From: Bacteroidales bacterium | GTDB lineage: Bacteria > Bacteroidota > Bacteroidia > Bacteroidales > Muribaculaceae | Length of the DNA: 48,642 nt | Direction of reading: 5' to 3' | NCBI GenBank assembly: GCA_900766975.1 | Contig: CAAFXO010000062.1 | Location: 1 to 48,642, forward strand | In this document: positions 26,753 through 33,660 of the stretch, piece by piece | Position numbering within the stretch: position 1 is the stretch's first letter | How the letters are laid out: each line of letters opens with the position of its first letter | Program-made: the position numbers and the translations under genes | The notes under the pieces: generated by a model | Databases searched by the model: none | What the model was told of the DNA's origin: nothing | Seen by the model: only the letters and a program-made list of their open reading frames with translations

Positions 26753-29700
26753 ATGAAGAGTGTAGACGACACGATGCTGAGCCGACTCTATCTGAAGGAT
26801 ACGGCGTTCCAAGAGTTGATGCAACGACGCATCTTCAATATCCTGCTGATTGCTACCCCCTACGATGCTTTTATCCTCGAGGAGGATGGCCGCGTCGAGG
26901 AGCAGGTCTATGACGAGTATGTGGCGCTCAACCTGTCGTCGGCCCCTCGTTTCACCAAGGTGGCAAATTATGTCGAGGCTTACGAGGAACTTAAGAGTAA
27001 GAATTATGACCTGATCATAGCGATGCCGGGTGTGGATATCAGCGAAACTTTCAAGGAGGCTGTCCATATCGACGCCCTTTATCCCGACATTCCCTTCGTG
27101 GTGCTCACACCCTTCAGCAATGAGGTGAGACGTCGCATCGCCAATGAGGACCTCCGTGGCGTGGATTATGTATTCTCGTGGCTCGGTAATGTCGACCTGA
27201 TCGTAGCTATCATCAAGCTGATCGAGGATAAGATGAATGCCGACCGTGACCTGGTGGATGTCGGCATCCAAGCCATCCTCTTCGTCGAGGACTCTATCCG
27301 CTTCTATAGCTCGATCCTCCCTTACCTCTTCAAGTTCCTCCTCAAGCAGTCGATGGTCTTCAGCACGGAGGCTCTCAATGAGCATGAGCGTATGCTCCGT
27401 ATGCGCGGCCGATGCAAGGTGCTCGTGGCTCGCGATTATGAGGAGGCTACGGCGCTGATCGATAAGTATCACGATAATATCATGGGGCTCGTCACTGATG
27501 CCCGCTTCCCCCGCAACGGGGAGAAGGACCCGGGTGCCGGCTTCGCCGTCGCCAAGTATCTCCGCGAGCGTCGTCCCTGGGCTCCTGTCATTATGGAGAG
27601 CTCCGAGGCGGAGAATCGCCAACAAGCCGAGGAGTTGGGATATGTCTTCCTCGACAAGAACTCGAAGACCCTCCCCATCGACCTCCGTAAGGCGGTGTCG
27701 TCGGAGTTCGGCTTCGGCGATTTCATCGTCAAGTATCCCGGCAATGGCCGTGAACTGATGCGTATCAAGAACCTCCGCGAGTTGCAACATAAGATCTTCG
27801 AAATCCCCGATGATCTCCTCCATTATTATTGTAGCACCAACTGCATCAGCCGTTGGCTCTATTCGCGTGCCCTATTCCCGATAGCCGATTTCCTCCGCCA
27901 GTTCGAGTTTATCGACATCGCCGATGCCCCCAAGGTCCGGAAGCTCGTGTTCGAGTGTATCGTGCGCTATCGACGCATGAAGAACCGCGGCGTTGTGGCT
28001 GTCTTCCAGAAGGATTGCTATGACGATTACAGTAATTTCGCACGTATCGGCAGCGGATCGATGGGTGGCAAGGGGCGTGGCCTCGCTTTCATCGATCAGA
28101 TCATCAAGCGTCACCCCGTGTGCGATAATTTCGAGGGGGTGCAGATCACTATCCCTCATACGCTCGTGGTCTGCACCGATATCTTCGATGAGTTCATGGA
28201 TCGCAATAACCTCTATCCCGACGCACTGTCATCGCTCCCCAATGAGGAGATCTTGCGAAGATTCCTCGAGGCTGAGTTCACCCCGGAGGTGCGTGCCGAC
28301 CTGGCTGCATTCTTCAATGTGGTGAAACGTCCGATGGCGGTACGCAGTTCGTCGCTGATTGAGGATTCTCACTATCAACCCTTCGCCGGTATCTACAGCA
28401 CTTATATGGTGCCTTATCTCGAAGATGCCGAGGCGCGTGTCAATATGCTCTGCGATGCCGTCAAGGCTGTATATGCCTCCGTTTTCTTCGCCGATTCGAA
28501 GGCTTATATGAATGCTACAAGCAATGTCATCGACCAGGAGAAGATGGCGGTGATACTCCAAGGGATGGTCGGCGATGACCATGATGGGTTCTATTACCCC
28601 AATTTCTCAGGTGTCGGTCGCTCGCTCAATTATTATCCTGTAGGCGAGGAGAAAACCGAGGAGGGTGTCGTGGAACTCGCCGCCGGCCTGGGTAGCTATA
28701 TCGTGGATGGTGGCAAGGCGCTGAGATTCTCTCCCGCCCACCCCGATAAGGTGCTCCAAACGTCCACTTTGCAGCTCGCACTGCGCGATACACAGACCTA
28801 TCTCCATGCTCTCCCGCTGAAGGATGTGGAGAATTATCGCTTCACTCCCGACGATACGTTCAATATCCAAAAGGTGGCGGTGGCTGATGCCTTCAAGTCG
28901 GGTGCACTGAAGTATATGGTGTCGACCTACGATGTCAACGACCAGGTGATCCGCGATAATGAGATCGGCCCGGGACGCAAGGTGCTCACTTTTGCCAATG
29001 TGTTGCGCCATGGCTCGTTCCCCTTGGCCCGGATCTCGGAGTTTATGCTCACCACCGGACAGTATGAGATGGGACGCCCCGTTGAAATCGAATTTGCCGG
29101 CAAGATCTTCCCCAAGCCTGATGAGCATGGTCGCCGCGGCATCGTGTTCTGGCTCCAGATCCGCCCGATCGTCGACCAGAAGGAGATGCTCGATGATAAT
29201 ATCACCGAGATCGACGACAGCGAGTTGCTCTTGCGCTCCGACACTGCTCTGGGTCATGGCTTAATGGATGGCGTGAAGTATCTCATATATGTCAAGCCCG
29301 AGGCTTTCGATGTGCTGAAAACTCACGACATCGCAGCCCAGGTGGGCGAAATCAATGAGGAGATGTCGAAGAGTGGCGACCCATATATCTTGATAGGTCC
29401 GGGTCGTTGGGGCACTTCCGACCCTTCCCTCGGCATCCCCGTGAGATGGGCACAAATCTCCGGCGCAAGACTCATCATCGAGTGCGCTATCCCCGGACTC
29501 CGTGTCGAACCTTCGCAAGGTACGCATTTCTTCCAGAATCTTACATCTTTCGGCACCGGATATTTCACCATCGACACCGAGCGCGGCAATGGATATATCG
29601 ACCGTGAGTATATCAAGTCATTGCCCTGCGAACGCGAAACGGAGTATCTCAAGATTATCAAGTTCGATGAGCCCCTCACCATCGCCATCAATGGCCGCAA

Positions 29701-29758
29701 GTCGAAGGGTGTCGTCTTTAAGACAGCCCCTCATCGTGAGGAGCATCCCGAGTTATGA
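26753..29758 (+). CDS. Receiver-domain / PEP-synthase-like (PPDK N-domain) protein
   Basis: 1001 residues. Two receiver-like alpha/beta domains come first: about 28-170 (FNILLIATPYDAF, YDLIIAMPG, PFVVLTPF) and about 195-320 (AILFVEDSIRFYS, IMGLVTDARFP, PVIMESSE). From about 430 there is a PPDK/PEP-synthase ATP-binding domain (GSGSMGGKGRGLAFID, IPHTLVVCTD, MAVRSSSLIEDS, then FAGIYST). The C-terminal module has YILIGPGRWGTSDPSLG and PSQGTHFFQN. The phosphohistidine swivelling domain of true PEP synthase (the G-G-x-x-SH motif) and the PEP-binding barrel were not found. The catalysis of PEP synthesis is therefore doubtful; an ATP-dependent sensor or phosphotransfer role is possible. The next gene overlaps its stop. 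Confidence 0.75.
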   Translation: MKSVDDTMLSRLYLKDTAFQELMQRRIFNILLIATPYDAFILEEDGRVEEQVYDEYVALNLSSAPRFTKVANYVEAYEELKSKNYDLIIAMPGVDISETFKEAVHIDALYPDIPFVVLTPFSNEVRRRIANEDLRGVDYVFSWLGNVDLIVAIIKLIEDKMNADRDLVDVGIQAILFVEDSIRFYSSILPYLFKFLLKQSMVFSTEALNEHERMLRMRGRCKVLVARDYEEATALIDKYHDNIMGLVTDARFPRNGEKDPGAGFAVAKYLRERRPWAPVIMESSEAENRQQAEELGYVFLDKNSKTLPIDLRKAVSSEFGFGDFIVKYPGNGRELMRIKNLRELQHKIFEIPDDLLHYYCSTNCISRWLYSRALFPIADFLRQFEFIDIADAPKVRKLVFECIVRYRRMKNRGVVAVFQKDCYDDYSNFARIGSGSMGGKGRGLAFIDQIIKRHPVCDNFEGVQITIPHTLVVCTDIFDEFMDRNNLYPDALSSLPNEEILRRFLEAEFTPEVRADLAAFFNVVKRPMAVRSSSLIEDSHYQPFAGIYSTYMVPYLEDAEARVNMLCDAVKAVYASVFFADSKAYMNATSNVIDQEKMAVILQGMVGDDHDGFYYPNFSGVGRSLNYYPVGEEKTEEGVVELAAGLGSYIVDGGKALRFSPAHPDKVLQTSTLQLALRDTQTYLHALPLKDVENYRFTPDDTFNIQKVAVADAFKSGALKYMVSTYDVNDQVIRDNEIGPGRKVLTFANVLRHGSFPLARISEFMLTTGQYEMGRPVEIEFAGKIFPKPDEHGRRGIVFWLQIRPIVDQKEMLDDNITEIDDSELLLRSDTALGHGLMDGVKYLIYVKPEAFDVLKTHDIAAQVGEINEEMSKSGDPYILIGPGRWGTSDPSLGIPVRWAQISGARLIIECAIPGLRVEPSQGTHFFQNLTSFGTGYFTIDTERGNGYIDREYIKSLPCERETEYLKIIKFDEPLTIAINGRKSKGVVFKTAPHREEHPEL

Positions 29759-30312
29759 GCCCATCTCCCTGGAAAGTGTTTCTCCATCCCCGCCGCTATT
29801 CAAGAGAATTGATTGAGGCGGAGGAGGCAAGCGACAACCATGCCGCCGAATTGCAACAGGTATGCGCTGATCGCGACCTGGCTCTCGACGAGCTCGCAAA
29901 GGTGCAATCTCAATACGACAATCTGCAGGGTAAATATGCCGACCTGCAACATAACTTCGATGGGCTGAATGAGTGTATTGCCAAGATGAAGGAGGAGCAT
30001 CTTCAAGCCATCGCTCCCTTGAAGGCTAAGATCGGGGAGCTCCAAGCGCAACTCGTGCATCAAGAGGAGATGGAAAGGACTCTCGTAGAGATCGACCGTC
30101 AGCTCGACCGGGTCGAGGAGATGAAACGCAGTTATGAGAATCGCATCACTCGGTTGCGCGCCAAGATCATCTCGCTAAAGTCGCTGCAACAGCCGGAATC
30201 TTCGAGCGACATCGCCTCCGGTGTCATCGACATGACCAGCGGACGGATCATCCCTAAAAAAGACTCCCGCAGAAATATAGACGAAGATTGGCTCGAATCC
30301 CTGCCGGATTAG
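29755..30312 (+). CDS. Coiled-coil protein coupled to the PEP-synthase-like gene
   Basis: 185 residues. The start ATG overlaps the stop of the preceding gene (ATGA at 29755), so the two are probably made together. Residues 20-145 are a long coiled coil rich in Glu, Gln, Leu, Lys and Arg, with heptad-spaced Leu and Ile (ELQQVCADRDLALDELAKVQ and similar). There is no signal peptide or membrane segment. The C-terminus is acidic (IDEDWLESLPD). A scaffolding or partner role with the upstream protein is inferred from coupling only. The end of the gene forms half of its own terminator. Confidence 0.65.
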   Translation: MSPSPWKVFLHPRRYSRELIEAEEASDNHAAELQQVCADRDLALDELAKVQSQYDNLQGKYADLQHNFDGLNECIAKMKEEHLQAIAPLKAKIGELQAQLVHQEEMERTLVEIDRQLDRVEEMKRSYENRITRLRAKIISLKSLQQPESSSDIASGVIDMTSGRIIPKKDSRRNIDEDWLESLPD

Positions 30313-30328
30313 AGCCAATCTCTTTTTA
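30285..30328 (+). terminator. Terminator overlapping the end of the coiled-coil gene
   Basis: AGATTGGCTC (30285-30294) pairs with GAGCCAATCT (30312-30321); inside the loop AATCC pairs with GGATT; CTTTTTAA follows. The stop codon lies in the stem. Confidence 0.8.
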
Positions 30329-30343
30329 AGGAACGCGTTCTAA
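30326..30343 (+). repeat. Dispersed near-palindromic motif, copy 4
   Basis: TTAAGGAACGCGTTCTAA. Here the core GAACGCGTTC is a perfect palindrome. It lies between the terminator and the 3' end of the phage-like operon. Confidence 0.5.
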
Positions 30344-30735
30344 AGTTCTTCGATTTTAAAGCAGGGGCATGCCTTTGCGGCAAATTCGTTGTGCCCATGC
30401 AGGGTGGCGTGGGGATAGCGTCGTTGCAATCCCTCCACGAGGTTGCGCAGCGCCACGCGTTGGGCTGCCGTGCGCGTGTCTTTCGGCTTCCCTCGGCTGT
30501 CGAGCCCGCCGACATAGCAGATGCCGATGCTCCCGGCATTCTGACCCAAGCAGTGGGCGCCGATTTCCTCTTCCGGGCGGCCGCGATGCACAGTCCCGTC
30601 AAGATATACCAAGTAGTGATAACCGATGGTGCGGAAGCCTCGCTCTTTATGCCAGGCGGTGACATCCGCCACTGTCACCGGTCGACTCTCGGGGGTCGCC
30701 GTGCAGTGTAGTATAATCTTATCTATCTTTCTCAT
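30340..30735 (-). CDS. N-acetylmuramoyl-L-alanine amidase, T7-lysozyme type (phage endolysin)
   Basis: 131 residues from the ATG at 30735. A longer frame to 30873 lacks family sequence. It cuts the bond between MurNAc and L-Ala in peptidoglycan. The zinc site and active site match T7 lysozyme with exact spacing: His10, His115 and Cys123 as zinc ligands, Tyr39 and Lys121 as catalytic residues (H-x28-Y; H-x5-K-x-C). There is no signal peptide, so export must depend on a holin, and the holin-like gene overlaps its start by four bases. It is the last gene of a five-gene phage-derived operon. Confidence 0.9.
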   Translation of the reverse strand: MRKIDKIILHCTATPESRPVTVADVTAWHKERGFRTIGYHYLVYLDGTVHRGRPEEEIGAHCLGQNAGSIGICYVGGLDSRGKPKDTRTAAQRVALRNLVEGLQRRYPHATLHGHNEFAAKACPCFKIEEL

Positions 30736-30944
30736 TTCTGTATCTGGTTTTTGGTTATTTTTACTCCGAAGAGAGCACCGGAGAAGGTGGAGATCTCTCC
30801 GAAGGCTATCAGCACGGAGCTGTCGATCTCGCCCGGCGGCGGTATCACCAATGATGCTATAAGGAGCCCGCACCCCACCAGCATCGTCACCGCCGCCGCT
30901 ATGATCACCGTCAGCTCTTTAGTGCCAAGTCGATTGGCATTCAT
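30732..30944 (-). CDS. Small two-helix membrane protein, holin candidate
   Basis: 70 residues from the ATG at 30944: MNANRLGTKEL, a first hydrophobic helix (TVIIAAAVTMLVGCGLLIASLVI), a short PPPGEIDSS turn, a weaker second hydrophobic segment (VLIAFGEISTFSGALFGV) and a basic tail (KITKNQIQK). Size, topology and position directly before an amidase with a four-base overlap are those of a phage holin. Its own start overlaps the end of the upstream gene by four bases. No sequence family is recognised, so the holin call is from context. Confidence 0.7.
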   Translation of the reverse strand: MNANRLGTKELTVIIAAAVTMLVGCGLLIASLVIPPPGEIDSSVLIAFGEISTFSGALFGVKITKNQIQK

Positions 30945-31579
30945 GATGTGATCACCCCCTCTGCCATCTCCGCCAGTTTGGCGCATACATCGGGGAGGAT
31001 CCCTGCGGGCATGTCGATATAGAGCTCGTTGATCTCGGGACGTGCGATCCAGTCTAATTCCGCCACAACGCTGCCGGGCGTCGTGCCGAATAGTTGCATC
31101 ACTTGGCGGTCGCCACGCCGGGCGATGGCTATCGCCGGCGCTTGCCGACGATAGGGCCATCTCAGCCGGATGTTATGCTCGTCGCCTCCCGAGGCCATCG
31201 GTGTGCTCACACCGCGATGCCAGTCGCTCATCCTGATGTGGACCAAGCGCAGGAAGTCGCTCGGCAGGGTGAACTCCGCCCGGTCTTCTCCGCTCCATGT
31301 CAGTTTCGGCAGAAAGTTGACCGACACGTCGAGATCGGAGTCGGATGCCCCGATTCGCTCGCCGAAGTGGATGGTGTTGTTGAGATGTCTGCACTCTTCG
31401 AAGCGATGCAGGGGGAGGGAACAGATTACCACGCGGGCAGCGTCGGGGAGCAGGTCGAGCAGTAGCGGTCGCAATGCTGCAGCCGGTTCGCCATATTCCA
31501 CTCGCAGGTCGAGTAGCGTCTCGTTTTCATCGAGTAGGGCGTAGGTGCGGCGAAGCACTTCTTTGATAGTCGTCTTCAT
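30941..31579 (-). CDS. Phage connector-like or minor structural protein
   Basis: 212 residues from the ATG at 31579 (MKTTIKEVLRR); a longer frame to 31666 is less likely. Helical N-terminus (LLDLLPDAARVVI), a beta-rich middle with FTLPSDFLRLVHIRMSDW, then RLRWPYRRQAPAIAI and a C-terminal VAELDWIARPEINELYIDMP. This order, with terminal helices around an LPxDFLRLV strand region, resembles small head-tail connector or structural proteins of podovirus-like phages, possibly DUF6682-like; that is a low-confidence recollection. It is in tight operon context: 19 bases after the small gene, overlapping the holin-like gene. Confidence 0.45.
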   Translation of the reverse strand: MKTTIKEVLRRTYALLDENETLLDLRVEYGEPAAALRPLLLDLLPDAARVVICSLPLHRFEECRHLNNTIHFGERIGASDSDLDVSVNFLPKLTWSGEDRAEFTLPSDFLRLVHIRMSDWHRGVSTPMASGGDEHNIRLRWPYRRQAPAIAIARRGDRQVMQLFGTTPGSVVAELDWIARPEINELYIDMPAGILPDVCAKLAEMAEGVITS

Positions 31580-31598
31580 ACTCTTTCCCTCCCTTCCG

Positions 31599-31877
31599 CT
31601 ATTTGAGTCGCTTGATGCGGTGTGACCTGAAATGCTCGCTCCCCTCGATGACGCGTGCCAAGTCATCGGAGCAGGTGGTGAAGGTCGCCGGCACTTGCCC
31701 GTAGGCTGACATCGTGCCTCCGGTGAAGGGGATTCTTACTCTCACTTTCCCTACCCGTATCAGGGGATGCCACTCGGTGAGCCCATAGACTCCATATACA
31801 TATTGCCGGGGGCGGGAGGGTTGTTGCAGACCACCCTTGGCGGTCTGCAACTTACGTTGATTCATATCTTGTATCAT
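31599..31877 (-). CDS. Small basic protein following the capsid-like gene
   Basis: 92 residues from 31877 (MIQDMNQRKL); an internal ATG at 31865 gives 88. It begins two bases after the capsid stop and ends 19 bases before the next start, so it is an operon member. It is Arg/Gly/Tyr-rich, with short beta strands (QYVYGVYGLTEW, IRVGKVRVRIPFTGG) and a basic helical tail (SHRIKRLK). Phages often place a head-decoration or scaffold-like small protein here; that role is a guess. A 10-bp inverted repeat in its early codons (31823-31851) could control translation. Confidence 0.5.
   Translation of the reverse strand: MIQDMNQRKLQTAKGGLQQPSRPRQYVYGVYGLTEWHPLIRVGKVRVRIPFTGGTMSAYGQVPATFTTCSDDLARVIEGSEHFRSHRIKRLK
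31823..31851. repeat. 10-bp inverted repeat in the early codons of the small operon gene
   Basis: GTTGCAGACC (31823-31832) is the exact reverse complement of 31842-31851; 9-base loop. On the mRNA it forms a hairpin about 27-55 bases after the start codon, suggestive of translational or transcriptional attenuation between the capsid-like gene and downstream genes. Confidence 0.5.
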
Positions 31878-31879
31878 CG

Positions 31880-33397
31880 TTATTCGATATTAAGTTCTCC
31901 GTTATATTCTTTCCATTCGATCACTTGCTTGAGGTCATCGCCCAGTCGCTTGGTCATCTGCCAGAACTGGCCGGTGCGTGCCTTCGAGTCGATGCCGGGG
32001 CAGTCGCAAGTCAAGTAGTAGATGTCACCATCTTGGGCATCGGTCGGGGATTCGCTGCTCTCCCAGATCTTGAAGACGAAGGCATCGGATTCGCGTGCCT
32101 CTCCTTCTCCGTCGATCCAGATGTGGCAACCACCCTTGAGTGCCAACGCATCCCAAATGAGGATGCCGGTGCGGGTAGCCTCTTCCCCTTCGACGCGGTC
32201 GCTGAAACTATGCTCGGCGCTGTAGACATAGTGCACGAGTCGATTCTCTCCGATCAGTGCACCGCTGTTGCTCCAGCCAAGACGGTCGAGCGTCGGCTCG
32301 CGCTTGATCTCGATGTCGCCGAAGACGGTGTGGAAGTTGGTCACTGTCCACCCGATGGAGTTGGTCTTCGTGCTGATCTGTATCTCGGGGTGGCGGCTGA
32401 AGTCGATGCATTGGATCTGCTCCAAGAGATTCTTGCCGGCAAGCAGGAGCGCCGTCTTGGGTACATCTTCGCCGGTGAAAAACATCTTGGCGAGGGCGAT
32501 GATGCGCTCCACGGTCCAGCGCCCGCTGTGTTGCAGTTCGCGCTTGAATTGCCAGCGGATTCCCTCGGTGCAGTAGACATATTGCATACCCATGCGAGGC
32601 ACGTTGACTTTGAATTTGCCGCCGCGACCTGCCCACAGAGTGCGGTTGCCCCTCACTTTGAAGTTGGCGATGGCTTGCTCGGCGATGATCGCCTTGGAGA
32701 AGGGGATATGCTTCCGCTGGCTCTCGAAGTAGTCGGAGACTACCTGGTTCATGCCTCGCTTCTGAAGGTAGATGCGAGAGGGCTGCGGCACAATCAGGTC
32801 CGGGTCAACCTCTTTCTGCGTCTCGTAGAGGGAGTTGGCGAGGATCACACAGGTCGTTCCCTCTTCGATGTTGGGAAAACCGCAAAATTCGTCGGTGACA
32901 TTCTGCTTTGGCCCGTTGACGGCACGCACCACCGGATTGTTGGTCGTCGGATCATAACCCACTACGAAGAGCATCAGGTCTTTGCCGTAGGTGCGGTCGA
33001 CGCCATTTTCGGCATATCCGTCGACACCCTTCACCAAGAGGGTGCTGTAGGGACGCGGAAGACTCTGATCGGCGGCGCTCAGCGGCAATACGATCTGCAT
33101 CTGAGTGGATTGAGTCACCGGTGCGGTGGTCACCACACTGCTGCGAGGCTCGTCGATCATATAGTGCTCCACCTCGGGGGAGTTGACCTTCACGCGCTTG
33201 GCGCGAAGCATCAGATTCATCAGCGGTGTGTCATCGCTATTGAAGCGGAACAACTCTTCGTCGATGTCGGTCTCGACAAGATGGCCGGGAGCGATACCGC
33301 CCGATGCGGCGGCAAGGTTAGATACGGTGGCGGTAGCGCCGGGTGCCTGAGTGGCAAGGCCGGTAGCACCGGCTACAACATTAACATTCTCTTCCAT
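31880..33397 (-). CDS. Phage major-capsid-like protein (SU10 / DUF5309-type)
   Basis: 505 residues. An Ala/Gly/Thr-rich leader (1-40) is followed by TDIDEELFRFNSDDTPLMNLM, an N-terminal arm typical of HK97-fold capsids of the SU10/DUF5309 kind, in which a 'DxTPL' motif precedes the core. Next come a beta-rich core (EHYMIDEPRS, LLVKGVDGYAENG, TYGKDLMLFVVGYDP, PVVRAVNGP), a helical spine-like region (NQVVSDYFESQRKHIPFSK) and a C-terminal half with FTGEDVPKTALLLAG and SIGWTVTNFHTVFGDIEIKREP. The last 90 residues contain Trp/Asp-rich beta strands. It is the first of five phage-derived genes. No maturation protease, portal or terminase is nearby, so a domesticated shell is possible. Homology is by pattern, not searched. 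Confidence 0.6.
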   Translation of the reverse strand: MEENVNVVAGATGLATQAPGATATVSNLAAASGGIAPGHLVETDIDEELFRFNSDDTPLMNLMLRAKRVKVNSPEVEHYMIDEPRSSVVTTAPVTQSTQMQIVLPLSAADQSLPRPYSTLLVKGVDGYAENGVDRTYGKDLMLFVVGYDPTTNNPVVRAVNGPKQNVTDEFCGFPNIEEGTTCVILANSLYETQKEVDPDLIVPQPSRIYLQKRGMNQVVSDYFESQRKHIPFSKAIIAEQAIANFKVRGNRTLWAGRGGKFKVNVPRMGMQYVYCTEGIRWQFKRELQHSGRWTVERIIALAKMFFTGEDVPKTALLLAGKNLLEQIQCIDFSRHPEIQISTKTNSIGWTVTNFHTVFGDIEIKREPTLDRLGWSNSGALIGENRLVHYVYSAEHSFSDRVEGEEATRTGILIWDALALKGGCHIWIDGEGEARESDAFVFKIWESSESPTDAQDGDIYYLTCDCPGIDSKARTGQFWQMTKRLGDDLKQVIEWKEYNGELNIE

Positions 33398-33410
33398 AAT
33401 TAAAAAAGTT

Positions 33411-33473
33411 TTAGTAATTAGTGATTAGTAATTAGTGATAAGTGATTAGATAATAAATAACAGTGATAAGTGA
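33411..33473. repeat. Heptamer tandem repeat ahead of the capsid-like operon
   Basis: Nine consecutive 7-base units near TTAGTGA: TTAGTAA, TTAGTGA, TTAGTAA, TTAGTGA, TAAGTGA, TTAGATA, ATAAATA, ACAGTGA, TAAGTGA. It lies 14-76 bases before the leftward capsid start, so it falls in the leader or operator region. Confidence 0.75.
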
Positions 33474-33482
33474 ATCACACTG

Positions 33483-33490
33483 CAAAATTA
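33483..33490 (-). promoter_or_regulatory. Possible -7 element of the capsid-like operon
   Basis: On the minus strand this is TAATTTTG, an exact TAnnTTTG, just upstream of the heptamer repeats. No -33 TTTG lies 19-21 bases further, so activation by a regulator is possible. Confidence 0.4.
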
Positions 33491-33580
33491 ACGCAGTCCG
33501 CCCCCGCCCCGATTTTATCCCTACACCAACACCGGATTTATAAAAATTTTTAGTGATTCGGGCGCTAATTTGACTTTTTC

Positions 33581-33612
33581 TTTGGTCGTTTTGTGATTTC
33601 TTTCTAATTTCG
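33581..33612 (+). promoter_or_regulatory. Promoter of murF-alr
   Basis: TTTG (33581-33584), 20 bases, TAATTTCG (33605-33612; one mismatch). Transcription start near 33619, about 40 bases before the ATG at 33661. Confidence 0.5.
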
Positions 33613-33660
33613 CTGTTTGAAAGCCGAGAGTTTCGACTCTTGTATAAAGTTTTGTTTAAG

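Noticed and set aside
26753..29758. Classical phosphoenolpyruvate synthase (ppsA)
   Set aside because: Lacks the phosphohistidine motif and PEP-binding barrel and has added receiver-like domains.
31925..33403. A long plus-strand open frame antisense to the capsid-like gene
   Set aside because: It is the mirror of the minus-strand gene; its sequence has no family pattern and no promoter, while the minus frame has operon spacing and capsid-like motifs.
33411..33473. Plasmid or phage origin iterons
   Set aside because: No replication initiator gene nearby; a regulatory or simple-sequence explanation is simpler.
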